Notes under the pieces: model-generated
Database searches by the model: none
What the model saw: the letters and a program-made list of their open reading frames with translations, nothing else
What the model was told of the DNA's origin: nothing
Assembly (NCBI GenBank): GCA_966674685.1
Contig: CBKWJC010000004.1
Span: forward strand, 1 to 64,000
DNA: 64,000 bases
Reading direction: 5' to 3'
From: Thainema sp966674685
GTDB taxonomy: Bacteria; Cyanobacteriota; Cyanobacteriia; Phormidesmidales; Phormidesmidaceae
Part shown: in pieces, positions 16,873 to 24,857 of the stretch
How the letters are laid out: each line of letters begins with the position of its first letter
How positions within the stretch are numbered: position 1 is the stretch's first letter
Program-made: the position numbers and the translations under genes

Positions 16873-18093
16873 TTACGCACTTCTCAGCGCCACAATCGGG
16901 TCGAGCTTGGCGGCCTGCTGCGCTGGGACAACGCCAAAGAAGAGGCCGATACCGCCAGAGACAACAACCGCAACCACAATTGCGTTGGTCGATACTCCAG
17001 GATTAAACGGCGTTGCCATGCCAATTGCCAAACTGCCGCCGACGCCGATGAAGGTACCCATTAGGCCACCCACAGCAGAGAGAATTACGGCTTCAATGAG
17101 GAACTGCACCAGAATATCCTGGCTGGATGCCCCAATTGCTTTACGAAGGCCAATTTCTTGAGTCCGCTCTCGCACAGACACTAGCATGATGTTCATGATG
17201 CCGATGCCGCCGACCAGCAGCGAGATACCTGCGATCGCAGCCAGCATCGCCGTTAATGCACCCGTAATCGTCCCCGTAAACTCCAGGAGGTCTTTCTGGC
17301 TGCGGACGGAAAAGTCATCTTCATCGGTGATGTTGTGGCGCAGGCGCAGCAGGTTTGTAATCTGGAATTCGGCAGCGCCCATCTTGCTTTCTTCGGCGAC
17401 GGAAACGGCCAGATAGGTCAGCTCGACGCCGTAGGGCGATGTGCGGCCCACAATCCGCTCCGAGAGCGTGGTCAACGGCACCAGTACGGTATCGTCATAG
17501 TTAACGCCGCCCAGAGATGAGCCTTTTTCTTCTAAAACACCAATTACTTCAAAGCTGACGTTTTTCACTCGAATTCGCTGACCAACGGCTTCCTGTTCCT
17601 GAAATAGGCGTTCCGCCAAGGAGGAACCCAGCACGGCAACGGGCGCACTGCGGCGCATATCGTCTTCGGTGATAAATTGGCCTCGCTCAACGACAGTGTT
17701 GCGGACGACCGGAAAGCCGGGAGTAGTGCCGACAATCGTTTCGGTGGCGCTGCGGTTACGGTAGGTGATTAGCCCTCGATCGTTGTACTCGGGTGCAACA
17801 CCGCGCACGGAAGCCACCTGATCTTCAATTGCGATCGCATCTGCCAGCACCAGCGTTTTCGGCACGTTGAATGTAGCTCGCTGGGTTTCCTGATTACCGG
17901 GCACGACGAATAGAACATTGGGGCCGAGGCTTTCAATTTCCTGTGCCACAAAGTCCTGCGCCCCTTTACCAATACCAACCATCGCAATCACGGATGCGTT
18001 ACCAATGATGATGCCCAGCATGGTCAGAGTGCTGCGGAGTTTATTGGCGGTTAGGGTTTTCACCGCCATGTTGAGACTTTCGCGGAGATCCAT
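16873..18093 (-). CDS. ABC transporter permease, MacB/FtsX type
   Basis: 406 residues. The N-terminal cytosolic start MDLRESLNMAVKTLTANKLRSTLTMLGIIIG leads into membrane helix 1. A large periplasmic domain follows (about 45-275, with VAPEYNDRGLITY and VAVLGSSLAERLF). Then come three C-terminal FtsX-type helices (about 285-310, 335-360, 370-395) with the conserved GGIGIMNIMLVSVRERTQEIGLRKAIGA loop. The topology is that of MacB-like mechanotransmission exporters, except that the ATPase is a separate gene (15700-16422). It acts in the inner membrane with the HlyD/MacA-like adaptor upstream (gap 110 bp). Confidence 0.93.
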   Translation of the reverse strand: MDLRESLNMAVKTLTANKLRSTLTMLGIIIGNASVIAMVGIGKGAQDFVAQEIESLGPNVLFVVPGNQETQRATFNVPKTLVLADAIAIEDQVASVRGVAPEYNDRGLITYRNRSATETIVGTTPGFPVVRNTVVERGQFITEDDMRRSAPVAVLGSSLAERLFQEQEAVGQRIRVKNVSFEVIGVLEEKGSSLGGVNYDDTVLVPLTTLSERIVGRTSPYGVELTYLAVSVAEESKMGAAEFQITNLLRLRHNITDEDDFSVRSQKDLLEFTGTITGALTAMLAAIAGISLLVGGIGIMNIMLVSVRERTQEIGLRKAIGASSQDILVQFLIEAVILSAVGGLMGTFIGVGGSLAIGMATPFNPGVSTNAIVVAVVVSGGIGLFFGVVPAQQAAKLDPIVALRSA

Positions 18094-18203
18094 AGTTGGG
18101 GGATGAGTTAATGACTGGAAACAATTGATTCAGAGGTGAGATACCGTGTCACCCTTCGGGTATGGCTACACTAAAGCGCCAGCATCACGCGCCATCGCCA
18201 AGC

Positions 18204-19580
18204 TTATTCCTCTGCTGCATCGTCAGCCGGACGAGTGCCAAATTTAAGGTTTTCCAGATCCTGGCCTGGGGGTAAATCGATTAAAACGCGATCGCCTGCT
18301 GCCACACCTTCAAGAATCTGGGTTTGCCCATCTACCGTTTGCCCGGTCACAATCGGCTGGAAGCGAATATCTGTCTCATCAGCATTCGGCACCAGTACGC
18401 CTTTCTCTCCGTCAATCGTGACGATTGCGACCGAGGGCACCAGCAGCGCTTCATCGACTGGATCACCCAGGAAGGTGACATCAACATTCATGCCAGAGCG
18501 GAGCTGCTCTTGCCCGGTGAGCAGATCTACTCGTACCTGGAACAGCGTTACGGTTTGCCGCACAATCGCTTCTGGAGCCACTAGGCGAACTTCACCCGTG
18601 AACACTTCGTCGGGAAAGGCATCGGCCAGAATCTCAACCTGCTGTCCTGGCTGAATCTGACCGATATCTTCTTCCGGCACTTCGGCAATCACTTCCAGTC
18701 CCTGTGCGATCGCAACTAAGGCAGTCGAAGTCGCAGAACTCGCTTCCGATGCAGAGGTGGTGGGTGTGACAAATGCCCCTTCAGTTGTGTATTTCTGGGT
18801 AATGATGCCGTCAAAGGGAGCGCGAATGAAGGTATCCTCAAGCTGCACTTCCACAGCCTGCTGACGAGCTTGCGCCTCAGCCAGTTGCGCCTCATTGCGG
18901 CGAATCGTTTCTTCCCGACTACCGCTCTGGACTAAATTCAGCCGCTCCTGGGCATCCTGTAGCGTCGCCTGCGCCTGATTCAAGTTAGCGCGGGCACTAT
19001 CCGCTTCGTTACGAGCTGAGTCTAGGTCGTCCTGTGCGATCGCACCTTCATTGACTAAATACTGACTGCGATTCAGCCGCGATTCAGCCAACTGTAAGCG
19101 GGACTGAGCCGATTCCACCTGGCCTTGAGCCTGGCGAACGCCCGCTTCAGCTTGGGCGACCTCTTGCGGACGGCTACCGGATTGTGCTTCGTCTAACTGC
19201 GCCTGTGCCTGAGCGACGGACGCTTCTGCCTGCCGAAACTGCGCTTGAATATCCTCACTCTCCATGCGGGCAATCACTTGACCTTGACGGACGAGATCGC
19301 CCTGCTCTACGTAGAGTTCGGCTACCCGTCCCGCCGTTTTGGGACTGATATTGACGTTCTGCACAGGCTGCACCGTCCCGCTGGCGGTGATCCGGAGAGT
19401 GATCGATTCTGCCTCAACGGGCACCGTCAATGCGGCTACATCCAGCGGTTGGGAACGACTGCGAAGAACAATCGCTGTCCCTGCCGCTGTCCCAATTAAG
19501 CCAACTGCGAGGAGACCGACGACCCAGGGGAGAGGGCGTTTAACTTTGCCAACAAGGGGAAGTTCCATAGTGGAAGCCAT
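18204..19580 (-). CDS. HlyD/MacA-like periplasmic adaptor of the ABC exporter
   Basis: 458 residues. One N-terminal membrane anchor (about 18-40, WVVGLLAVGLIGTAAGTAIVL). A lipoyl half-motif near 80-110 (ISPKTAGRVAELYVEQGDLVRQGQVIARM) is followed by a long coiled-coil hairpin rich in Gln/Ala/Glu (about 115-245, repeats such as QAEASVAQAQAQLDEAQ). The second lipoyl half (IRAPFDGIITQKYTTEGAFV) and a beta-barrel region complete it. It bridges the inner-membrane transporter to an outer-membrane duct. First gene of the exporter set. The ATG at 19580 could be replaced by the one at 19568. Confidence 0.92.
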   Translation of the reverse strand: MASTMELPLVGKVKRPLPWVVGLLAVGLIGTAAGTAIVLRSRSQPLDVAALTVPVEAESITLRITASGTVQPVQNVNISPKTAGRVAELYVEQGDLVRQGQVIARMESEDIQAQFRQAEASVAQAQAQLDEAQSGSRPQEVAQAEAGVRQAQGQVESAQSRLQLAESRLNRSQYLVNEGAIAQDDLDSARNEADSARANLNQAQATLQDAQERLNLVQSGSREETIRRNEAQLAEAQARQQAVEVQLEDTFIRAPFDGIITQKYTTEGAFVTPTTSASEASSATSTALVAIAQGLEVIAEVPEEDIGQIQPGQQVEILADAFPDEVFTGEVRLVAPEAIVRQTVTLFQVRVDLLTGQEQLRSGMNVDVTFLGDPVDEALLVPSVAIVTIDGEKGVLVPNADETDIRFQPIVTGQTVDGQTQILEGVAAGDRVLIDLPPGQDLENLKFGTRPADDAAEE

Positions 19581-19993
19581 GAGATTGCAGTGGAAAGATG
19601 CACAGTGAGCTGTAGTTGAGCTGTATTGTTGTCAGTGCAAATCAGATATTGCGAGCCGATAAGTTATCACCACAAAGTATTTATGTCCTGATCCCAGGGA
19701 GAGATCGCAGTACATCTATAAAGTAGCGAGGCTTGGCTGCGGTCTAAGGATGAGAAGTACAGATTCCAAACTGACTGGTATGTCAATTATAAATTTTGCT
19801 CTCGTCGACACTCCCCAACTTCAGGTAGGGTTTTCCATCCTTCTGCAAGAAAATCAAGCGGAGATGTCATTAAATCATGACCCGAACGCGGTGCTATTCA
19901 GAAATCATCGGTGCTTCAAACCCAGCTTTTTATAAGGCTGCAAATTTTATTTCGTCGAAGTAATATATAGTTCAAACCTGATAGTCTGAACCT
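19581..19993. other. intergenic region upstream of the exporter adaptor
   Basis: Divergent spacer between the adaptor (-) and a small membrane gene (+). It presumably holds both promoters. Frames here do not look coding and no strong repeat was seen. Confidence 0.5.
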
Positions 19994-20257
19994 ATGTGGA
20001 TAATCATTTATGCTGCAGGAGGAGCGACGACAGCAACCCTTCTGCTTGTAGCATTTTTGAGGGATAAACAGACCCCCCTCACCTGTTACCGCTCTTGGCT
20101 GCTGCTAGTGGTTGCCTCGGTTACCTGGCCGATTTCTCTGCTTTTAGCCGGACTGGAGCGCTGGAATGCTGGTCATAGTGAACTGTCTGTGATTGGGGAA
20201 GAAACCCAAGAACCTGCTCAGGTGTCCCAGCGGAATTCAACTCCAAATGCTAAATAG
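19994..20257 (+). CDS. small membrane protein (87 aa), hypothetical
   Basis: Starts MWIIIYAAGGATTATLLLVAFL, an N-terminal membrane helix (about 1-22). A second helix spans about 34-55 (SWLLLVVASVTWPISLLLAGL), then a hydrophilic, Glu/Gln-rich tail. Codon use matches the neighbours. It resembles small cyanobacterial two-helix hypotheticals, but no named family is recognised. Stands alone between divergent and convergent neighbours. Confidence 0.6.
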   Translation: MWIIIYAAGGATTATLLLVAFLRDKQTPLTCYRSWLLLVVASVTWPISLLLAGLERWNAGHSELSVIGEETQEPAQVSQRNSTPNAK

Positions 20258-20354
20258 ATGCTGTGAGTCAGGATATTGGTTATTCATCATCTATTCCTCA
20301 TCAACTGGAATTGCGATCGCATTTCTTGTTCTACACGTTCTCAACTCAGGTTTC

Positions 20355-20987
20355 CTAAAAATCTAAGCCCGATCGCACCTGCTTAATTCGCAACCAGAGA
20401 CCAATCGTGATTTGCTTGGCAATCCAGTAGGCAACGGTGATGATGACAAACGTGACAAAAATGACTAGAATCGGTCGCCTGCTGGTGAGGGTATCCAGCG
20501 TACTGAGTAGGACAGTATCAGGACTGGTCACTAAATCCCAGCTATTGAATCTCAGAAATCGACCGAGATAAATGCCAACAGCAGCTAGCGCATGGATTAA
20601 CAGTTCTGAAAGCGTGACATACTGCTTGGCTCCTTCCTTCACTAAGTAGTGGCTCTGATTCATCACCGATACGACATAGGCTTCAAACCCAGCCAGCATG
20701 GCAAACGCATGTAGCGGCACAAAGATAATCGTCAGCACCCAGACCGAATAGCCATCGCGAATCGCGTCCATTAAATGAATAATGTCGGTCAGCATGTAGG
20801 GGGCATTGGGCAGAAAGGCAATGCAGACGACGTAGGCAATCCACCACAGGAGCGATCGCACAATTCTTTTGCGGCGAAACAGCCAGAAACTCAGCACAAA
20901 GGGAATGTAGGCCAAAAACAGATTCCACAGAATCCAGCCGCTGTGCCGATCAAAAATTTCTAGTGAATCATTCAAAATGTAATCCAT
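20355..20987 (-). CDS. DUF1361 family membrane protein
   Basis: 210 residues with about five hydrophobic helices: FLAYIPFVLSFWLF (about 24-38), LLWWIAYVVCIAFLPNAPYM (about 46-65), VLTIIFVPLHAFAMLAGFEAYVV (about 84-106), ALAAVGIYLGRFLRFNSWDLV and VIFVTFVIITVAYWIA near the C-terminus. The FLPNAPYMLTDIIHL motif and GxYLGRxxRxNSWD are DUF1361 hallmarks. Inner-membrane protein of unknown function. Divergent from the sulfotransferase gene. Confidence 0.88.
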   Translation of the reverse strand: MDYILNDSLEIFDRHSGWILWNLFLAYIPFVLSFWLFRRKRIVRSLLWWIAYVVCIAFLPNAPYMLTDIIHLMDAIRDGYSVWVLTIIFVPLHAFAMLAGFEAYVVSVMNQSHYLVKEGAKQYVTLSELLIHALAAVGIYLGRFLRFNSWDLVTSPDTVLLSTLDTLTSRRPILVIFVTFVIITVAYWIAKQITIGLWLRIKQVRSGLDF

Positions 20988-21313
20988 GTCGCCCTAACCT
21001 TCTGTTAAAGTCCTCCTGATCTGTTATGGCACATCAATCTATCTGGCTGCGATATTTGGCAATTGAAGAATTTAATCGTTTTTCAGCGTGAATTATTGGG
21101 TGGCCATACCGCACAACAATTCACGCTGCCCAAAATCGTTCCTGTTTGGGAACTGTTCAGCAAGTTTTGGGCATGTTGAAGGTAGTGTTGTGCCAAGTCA
21201 GTTTTGATGATCGATATGTTGCACGAAACGTAGCATATCAATCATCAAAACCCACCAGAACATAAGTTGGCAGACTAGTAGTTCAGCGATAATTCAGCGG
21301 AAGGAAACGTACC
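20988..21313. promoter_or_regulatory. divergent spacer with two inverted repeats
   Basis: Lies between DUF1361 (-) and the sulfotransferase (+). It contains CAGCGTGAATT at 21084-21094 with AATTCACGCTG at 21118-21128, and a larger near-palindrome at 21201-21251 (17 of 18 paired positions, 15-nt loop). Because both flanking genes point away, these are not terminators; operator or structured leader is possible. Confidence 0.5.
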
Positions 21314-22126
21314 ATGCTTGTAATTAGTTGCGGAATGATGCGATCGGGATCGACGCTGCAATATCAGCTAGCGGTGGAGCTGTTGCAGCGGGCGGGACGA
21401 GGCGAGGGGATTGGCGAAGTACGCAACACAACCTGCCAGGAGCTAGAGGCACAAACGCACGGTCGTACGCATGGGGTGAAGGTTCACAAGCGGCAGTTGC
21501 TGGCTGGAGTGTCGGATGCGATCGCAGAGGGCTATGCCACAGGACTCTACATTTCGCGGGATATTCGCGATGTGGCGGTGTCGCTGATGCACATGCGCCA
21601 GATTAGCTTTGAGCAGTTGATGTTCCGCAACGGCGAGGTTGATCAGGCGCTACGGGACTATGAGGCATGGACGGCGCTGCCCGGAATTTTAATTTCCCAG
21701 TACGAAGTGATGATGGCGGATTTGGCTCAGGAGGTGCAGCGGATCGCACATCATTTAAATATTGAGATTTCACCCGAAACGGCGGCAGAGATTGCGGATA
21801 AGTACGACCTGAAACAGCAGCAAAAGCGCATTCAGGCTTGGAAATCTGACCCAAACTATGATGCTAGCCAGCATGATCCCAAAACACTGCTACACCACAA
21901 TCACATCCGCTCCGGTGAAACGCAGCAGTGGCGCACGGTGCTGACGCCTATTCAAATTGCCTATTTGGAGTATAAGACCGGAGACTGGTTGCGATCGCAG
22001 GGCTATGAACTCAGCCAGCCCCAGTGGCGTCAACTGCTGAGCCGCATTGTATTCCTGAAGGAAAAGGTGCGGCGCAAGTGGAACACTCTAAATCTTCGGT
22101 TCCACAATAATGTAAAATCCGGTTAA
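21314..22126 (+). CDS. sulfotransferase family protein
   Basis: 270 residues. The N-terminal P-loop-like 5'-phosphosulfate site is SCGMMRSGSTLQYQLAVEL (residues 4-22). The 3'-phosphate site is LYISRDIRDVAVSLMHM (about 79-95, the RDxRD...S pattern). This fits the PAPS-dependent sulfotransferase fold, and the acceptor cannot be predicted. No signal peptide. Begins MLVISCG after a purine-rich GGAAGGAAACG. Isolated gene, convergent with the amino-acid binding protein. Confidence 0.8.
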   Translation: MLVISCGMMRSGSTLQYQLAVELLQRAGRGEGIGEVRNTTCQELEAQTHGRTHGVKVHKRQLLAGVSDAIAEGYATGLYISRDIRDVAVSLMHMRQISFEQLMFRNGEVDQALRDYEAWTALPGILISQYEVMMADLAQEVQRIAHHLNIEISPETAAEIADKYDLKQQQKRIQAWKSDPNYDASQHDPKTLLHHNHIRSGETQQWRTVLTPIQIAYLEYKTGDWLRSQGYELSQPQWRQLLSRIVFLKEKVRRKWNTLNLRFHNNVKSG

Positions 22127-22133
22127 AACCCAT

Positions 22134-22186
22134 TGTTTATTTTTTGTGAAACGCTTGCTCTGCAAGCGTTTCACAAAAAATAAACA
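22134..22186. terminator. 24-bp perfect hairpin after the sulfotransferase gene (T6/CTCTG class)
   Basis: The arms 22134-22157 and 22163-22186 pair perfectly around the loop CTCTG. The outer stem holds TTTATTTTTTGTG / CACAAAAAATAAA, so it can terminate both convergent genes. Confidence 0.85.
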
Positions 22187-22248
22187 GAGTTCTTATATCA
22201 ATTCTACAATTTAGCCCTACAGATCAGTGCTGAGTGCTGAGCTGGGTC

Positions 22249-22310
22249 AATCATTCAAAACTTAAAACTCAACATTCAAAACTCCTCTCGCCTCACTCCT
22301 CTCGCCTCAC
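22249..22310. repeat. dispersed intergenic repeat (CAATCATTCAAAAC ... CTCTCGCCTCACTC)
   Basis: An AT-rich then pyrimidine-rich filler sequence. A closely related stretch occurs in the opposite orientation at 61066-61107. Typical of junk-like dispersed repeats in cyanobacterial intergenic DNA. Confidence 0.5.
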
Positions 22311-22380
22311 GAGCCTGACAATTCATGTGTAGCCATAGTTTAGATCGTGAACGGAGTCTTCGTTTGAACCAATATGACGT

Positions 22381-23430
22381 TTAGCGGAACGGCGGTGAAT
22401 ACATCAGCCCGCCTTCTGTCCACAATTTGTTGAGACCGCGCTCTAGATCAAATGGTTCACCAATGTTGCGCTCATAAATTTCGCCATAGTTGCCAACGGC
22501 TCGAACGGCCCGAGCCGCAAAGTCATTGGGCAAGCCCATATCTTCGCCCAAGTTTTCTTCTAAACCCAGAAAGCGGCGAATATCCGGATCTTCTGTATTT
22601 TGGAACGTATCAATATTTTCCGAAGTAATGCCAAATTCTTCCGCTTGAATCAGGGCATAAACAATCCACTGAACAGCGTCTGACCATTTGCTATCGCCAT
22701 TGGCAACAGCAGGTGCTAGTGGCTCCTTTGACATCACGACATCTAGCACGACATGATCGCTGGGATTGGGCAGTGTCGTGCGTCGAACAATCAGTTGGGA
22801 ACGGTCAGCCGTGATGCCTTGGCAACGCCCACTTGCATAGGTATCATAAAGTTTCTCCTCGTCATCGTATACAACCGTCTCAAACTCGATATCGCGCTGC
22901 CGCATTTGGTCTGTTAAGTTTAGCTCGGTTGTTGTGCCTAGCTGAACACAGATGGAAGCCCCCTGCATATCTTCCAAGGTGTTGACGCCAGATGCTTTCG
23001 AGACCATGATTCCTTGACCGTCGTAGAACACTGTAGGCGCAAATTCTAGCCCAATCGACGTATCTCGACGGATTGTATTGGTGGTGTTACGGCTAAGGAC
23101 ATCAACTTCGCCCCGCTGCACGGCTGTGAACCGCTCTTGGGCGCTGAGGTTGCGATATTCGACTGCATCAGGATTATTGAAAAGAGCCGCTGCGATCGCG
23201 CGGCAAATATCTACATCCAGGCCGGAGTATTCGCCACTTTCGTTCACAAAGCTAAAGCCTAGTAGCTGTCCATTGATGCCACAGACCAAAGTGCCACGCG
23301 AAATAACTGAGTCTAGCAGACTGCTGCTGTCTGCTACATTTTCTGAGGAGATGCCACTACCGCTACTACTACAGGCTATTAGGGGAGCCATCAGGCCAAG
23401 GGTTACTAGAAAACGCCATCTCCAATACAT
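22381..23430 (-). CDS. amino-acid ABC transporter substrate-binding lipoprotein (AapJ/BztA/NatF-like)
   Basis: 349 residues. Signal peptide with lipobox LIAC (cysteine about residue 20), then a Ser/Gly linker. The mature part is a family-3 solute-binding protein: GTLVCGINGQLLGFSFVNESGEYSGLDVDICRA (about 46-78), RFTAVQRGEVDVLSRNTT, GASICVQLGTTTELNL and TADRSQLIV. This arrangement matches the general L-amino-acid (AapJ/BztA) subgroup, represented in Anabaena by NatF. It binds amino acids in the periplasm. No permease or ATPase genes are adjacent, so partners must be encoded elsewhere. Confidence 0.9.
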   Translation of the reverse strand: MYWRWRFLVTLGLMAPLIACSSSGSGISSENVADSSSLLDSVISRGTLVCGINGQLLGFSFVNESGEYSGLDVDICRAIAAALFNNPDAVEYRNLSAQERFTAVQRGEVDVLSRNTTNTIRRDTSIGLEFAPTVFYDGQGIMVSKASGVNTLEDMQGASICVQLGTTTELNLTDQMRQRDIEFETVVYDDEEKLYDTYASGRCQGITADRSQLIVRRTTLPNPSDHVVLDVVMSKEPLAPAVANGDSKWSDAVQWIVYALIQAEEFGITSENIDTFQNTEDPDIRRFLGLEENLGEDMGLPNDFAARAVRAVGNYGEIYERNIGEPFDLERGLNKLWTEGGLMYSPPFR

Positions 23431-23609
23431 AGGCTATGAATACCTAAGTCTCTACGACAGGAAAAAATGTAGTAGAGCTAGTGTAGTGCATCCAAGTTAT
23501 ACCCGTTCTATGAATTAGCACGACAGATGAGATCAGGCTCGTATGGCTGTGATTCGCAACGCCAAACAAACTAGAGGGTTGCGATCGCAGGGACGCCCAC
23601 CAGCGGGAA

Positions 23610-23828
23610 TCAAGCGACCAACCGCTGATCGGCAATGTCTCGAATCAGCGAGAGCTTGGAGTAGAGATAGGCCGCCAGTGTTCCTTTCTCATCTGCACTG
23701 AGCGGATAGCTGACTTGAATTTCCTGGATGAGCCATTGGACTAGACCTGTATCATCCAGATTTAGCAGTGTATGGGTATGAGCTGTTTCAATCTGCATCC
23801 ACAGCTTTCTCAAGATTAAAGGATCCAT
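23610..23828 (-). CDS. small conserved cyanobacterial hypothetical protein (72 aa)
   Basis: Starts MDPLILRKLWMQIETAH and continues with LLNLDDTGLVQWLIQEI and YLYSKLSLIRDIAD, an all-helical, acidic, soluble small protein. The LDDxxLVQWL and YLxSKLxLIRD pattern is one I associate with short hypotheticals found across cyanobacteria. No function is known. Stands alone upstream of the binding-protein gene on the same strand, 180 bp away. Confidence 0.7.
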   Translation of the reverse strand: MDPLILRKLWMQIETAHTHTLLNLDDTGLVQWLIQEIQVSYPLSADEKGTLAAYLYSKLSLIRDIADQRLVA

Positions 23829-24703
23829 TGTTTTACCTCTTCATACGTATTGAGCAAGTAGGTAATTAGCCTTGAGCAAGCAGTTCCTATTTCTCACCAT
23901 ACACATCCAAGAAGAGAATTGTCTGAAATGTCAAATAGTATGAAACAAGAGTTACTAAAACCTCAAACTACCGATGTACAACTTGATTAAGAATTGCTCT
24001 GATTCTCAGAAAATTGAGGCACTAGCAGTATTAAGTTTTCTCTAAGACTATTTAAAGGTTGCGAGAAATAATTATGCGTAGCAATTGGGGGCTTTGCCCG
24101 CGAGATAGGTGCGATAATTTAGAGCTGTTTGATGTCTGCAAGCTTTAATATGCAAGCATTCTAGGCTCTAAGCAAATTTCTAATGGCTATGCGTTGTCAG
24201 TACGCTGTCAATAAATATAAAGAACAGATTTAAGGAATAAGATGGAAAAATCAATATTATCAAGTGTGAGTAATCAAATAATTCATCCAGTTCTCTACTT
24301 AAAGACTGAGTTACTCATAATTGAATCCTGCTAGCTCGATTAATTGCGGCTGGAGATAAATAGCTATTTTTGATAAATGGTAGCCGTTGTTACAAATAGT
24401 TTTTTGTAGTTCTATATAGATTTCTGGCAGGCTTAAATCGGATATGGAGCATCAATGCCTGAAATAGTTGGTTTGCTGCTAGATCTGCGATCGCACATTC
24501 TCTACTCCAGCTTTCTTGTTTAAAAAGAAACTTTTTGATCGTTAGTTTACAATCCGTTTTGATTAGTGATGCCAATTATGATTTCAGATTAAGGCGCGAT
24601 CGCAACCACCAACCCATCAATCATCTCCCCTACTCCCTTGTTCCCCTGCTCAACACCTCATCTGTCATAAACCCACAGCAGCAGGAGACCAGCTTTAAAG
24701 ATA
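23829..24703. other. 875-bp AT-rich stretch without a recognisable gene
   Basis: Frames here are short, lack ribosome sites and have non-coding composition. A small GC-richer patch near 24085-24115 (GGGGGCTTTGCCCGCGAG) and a T-rich region near 24530 are the only landmarks. A non-coding RNA cannot be excluded. A C/T-rich low-complexity tract lies at 24604-24662. Confidence 0.5.
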
Positions 24704-24732
24704 CAGAAAGCACGGCTGAGCCGTGCTTTCTG
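24704..24732. terminator. 13-bp perfect hairpin downstream of kaiC
   Basis: CAGAAAGCACGGC (24704-24716) pairs perfectly with 24720-24732 around TGA and is followed by CCTTTCAGTT. Confidence 0.6.
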
Positions 24733-24779
24733 CCTTTCAGTTACATGTAATATCCCATCTGTGTATAAGAACTCAATTC

Positions 24780-24822
24780 ATTTTTTGTGAACCGTTTGCT
24801 CCGCAAACGGTTCACAAAAAAT
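24780..24822 (-). terminator. kaiC terminator, 19-bp perfect hairpin (T6/CTCCG class)
   Basis: The arms 24780-24798 and 24804-24822 pair perfectly around the loop CTCCG, with ATTTTTTGTG / CACAAAAAAT outer stems. It starts 36 bp beyond the kaiC stop. Confidence 0.85.
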
Positions 24823-24857
24823 TGGGTTTTCAACCAAACTGAATTTTACAGAACGCT

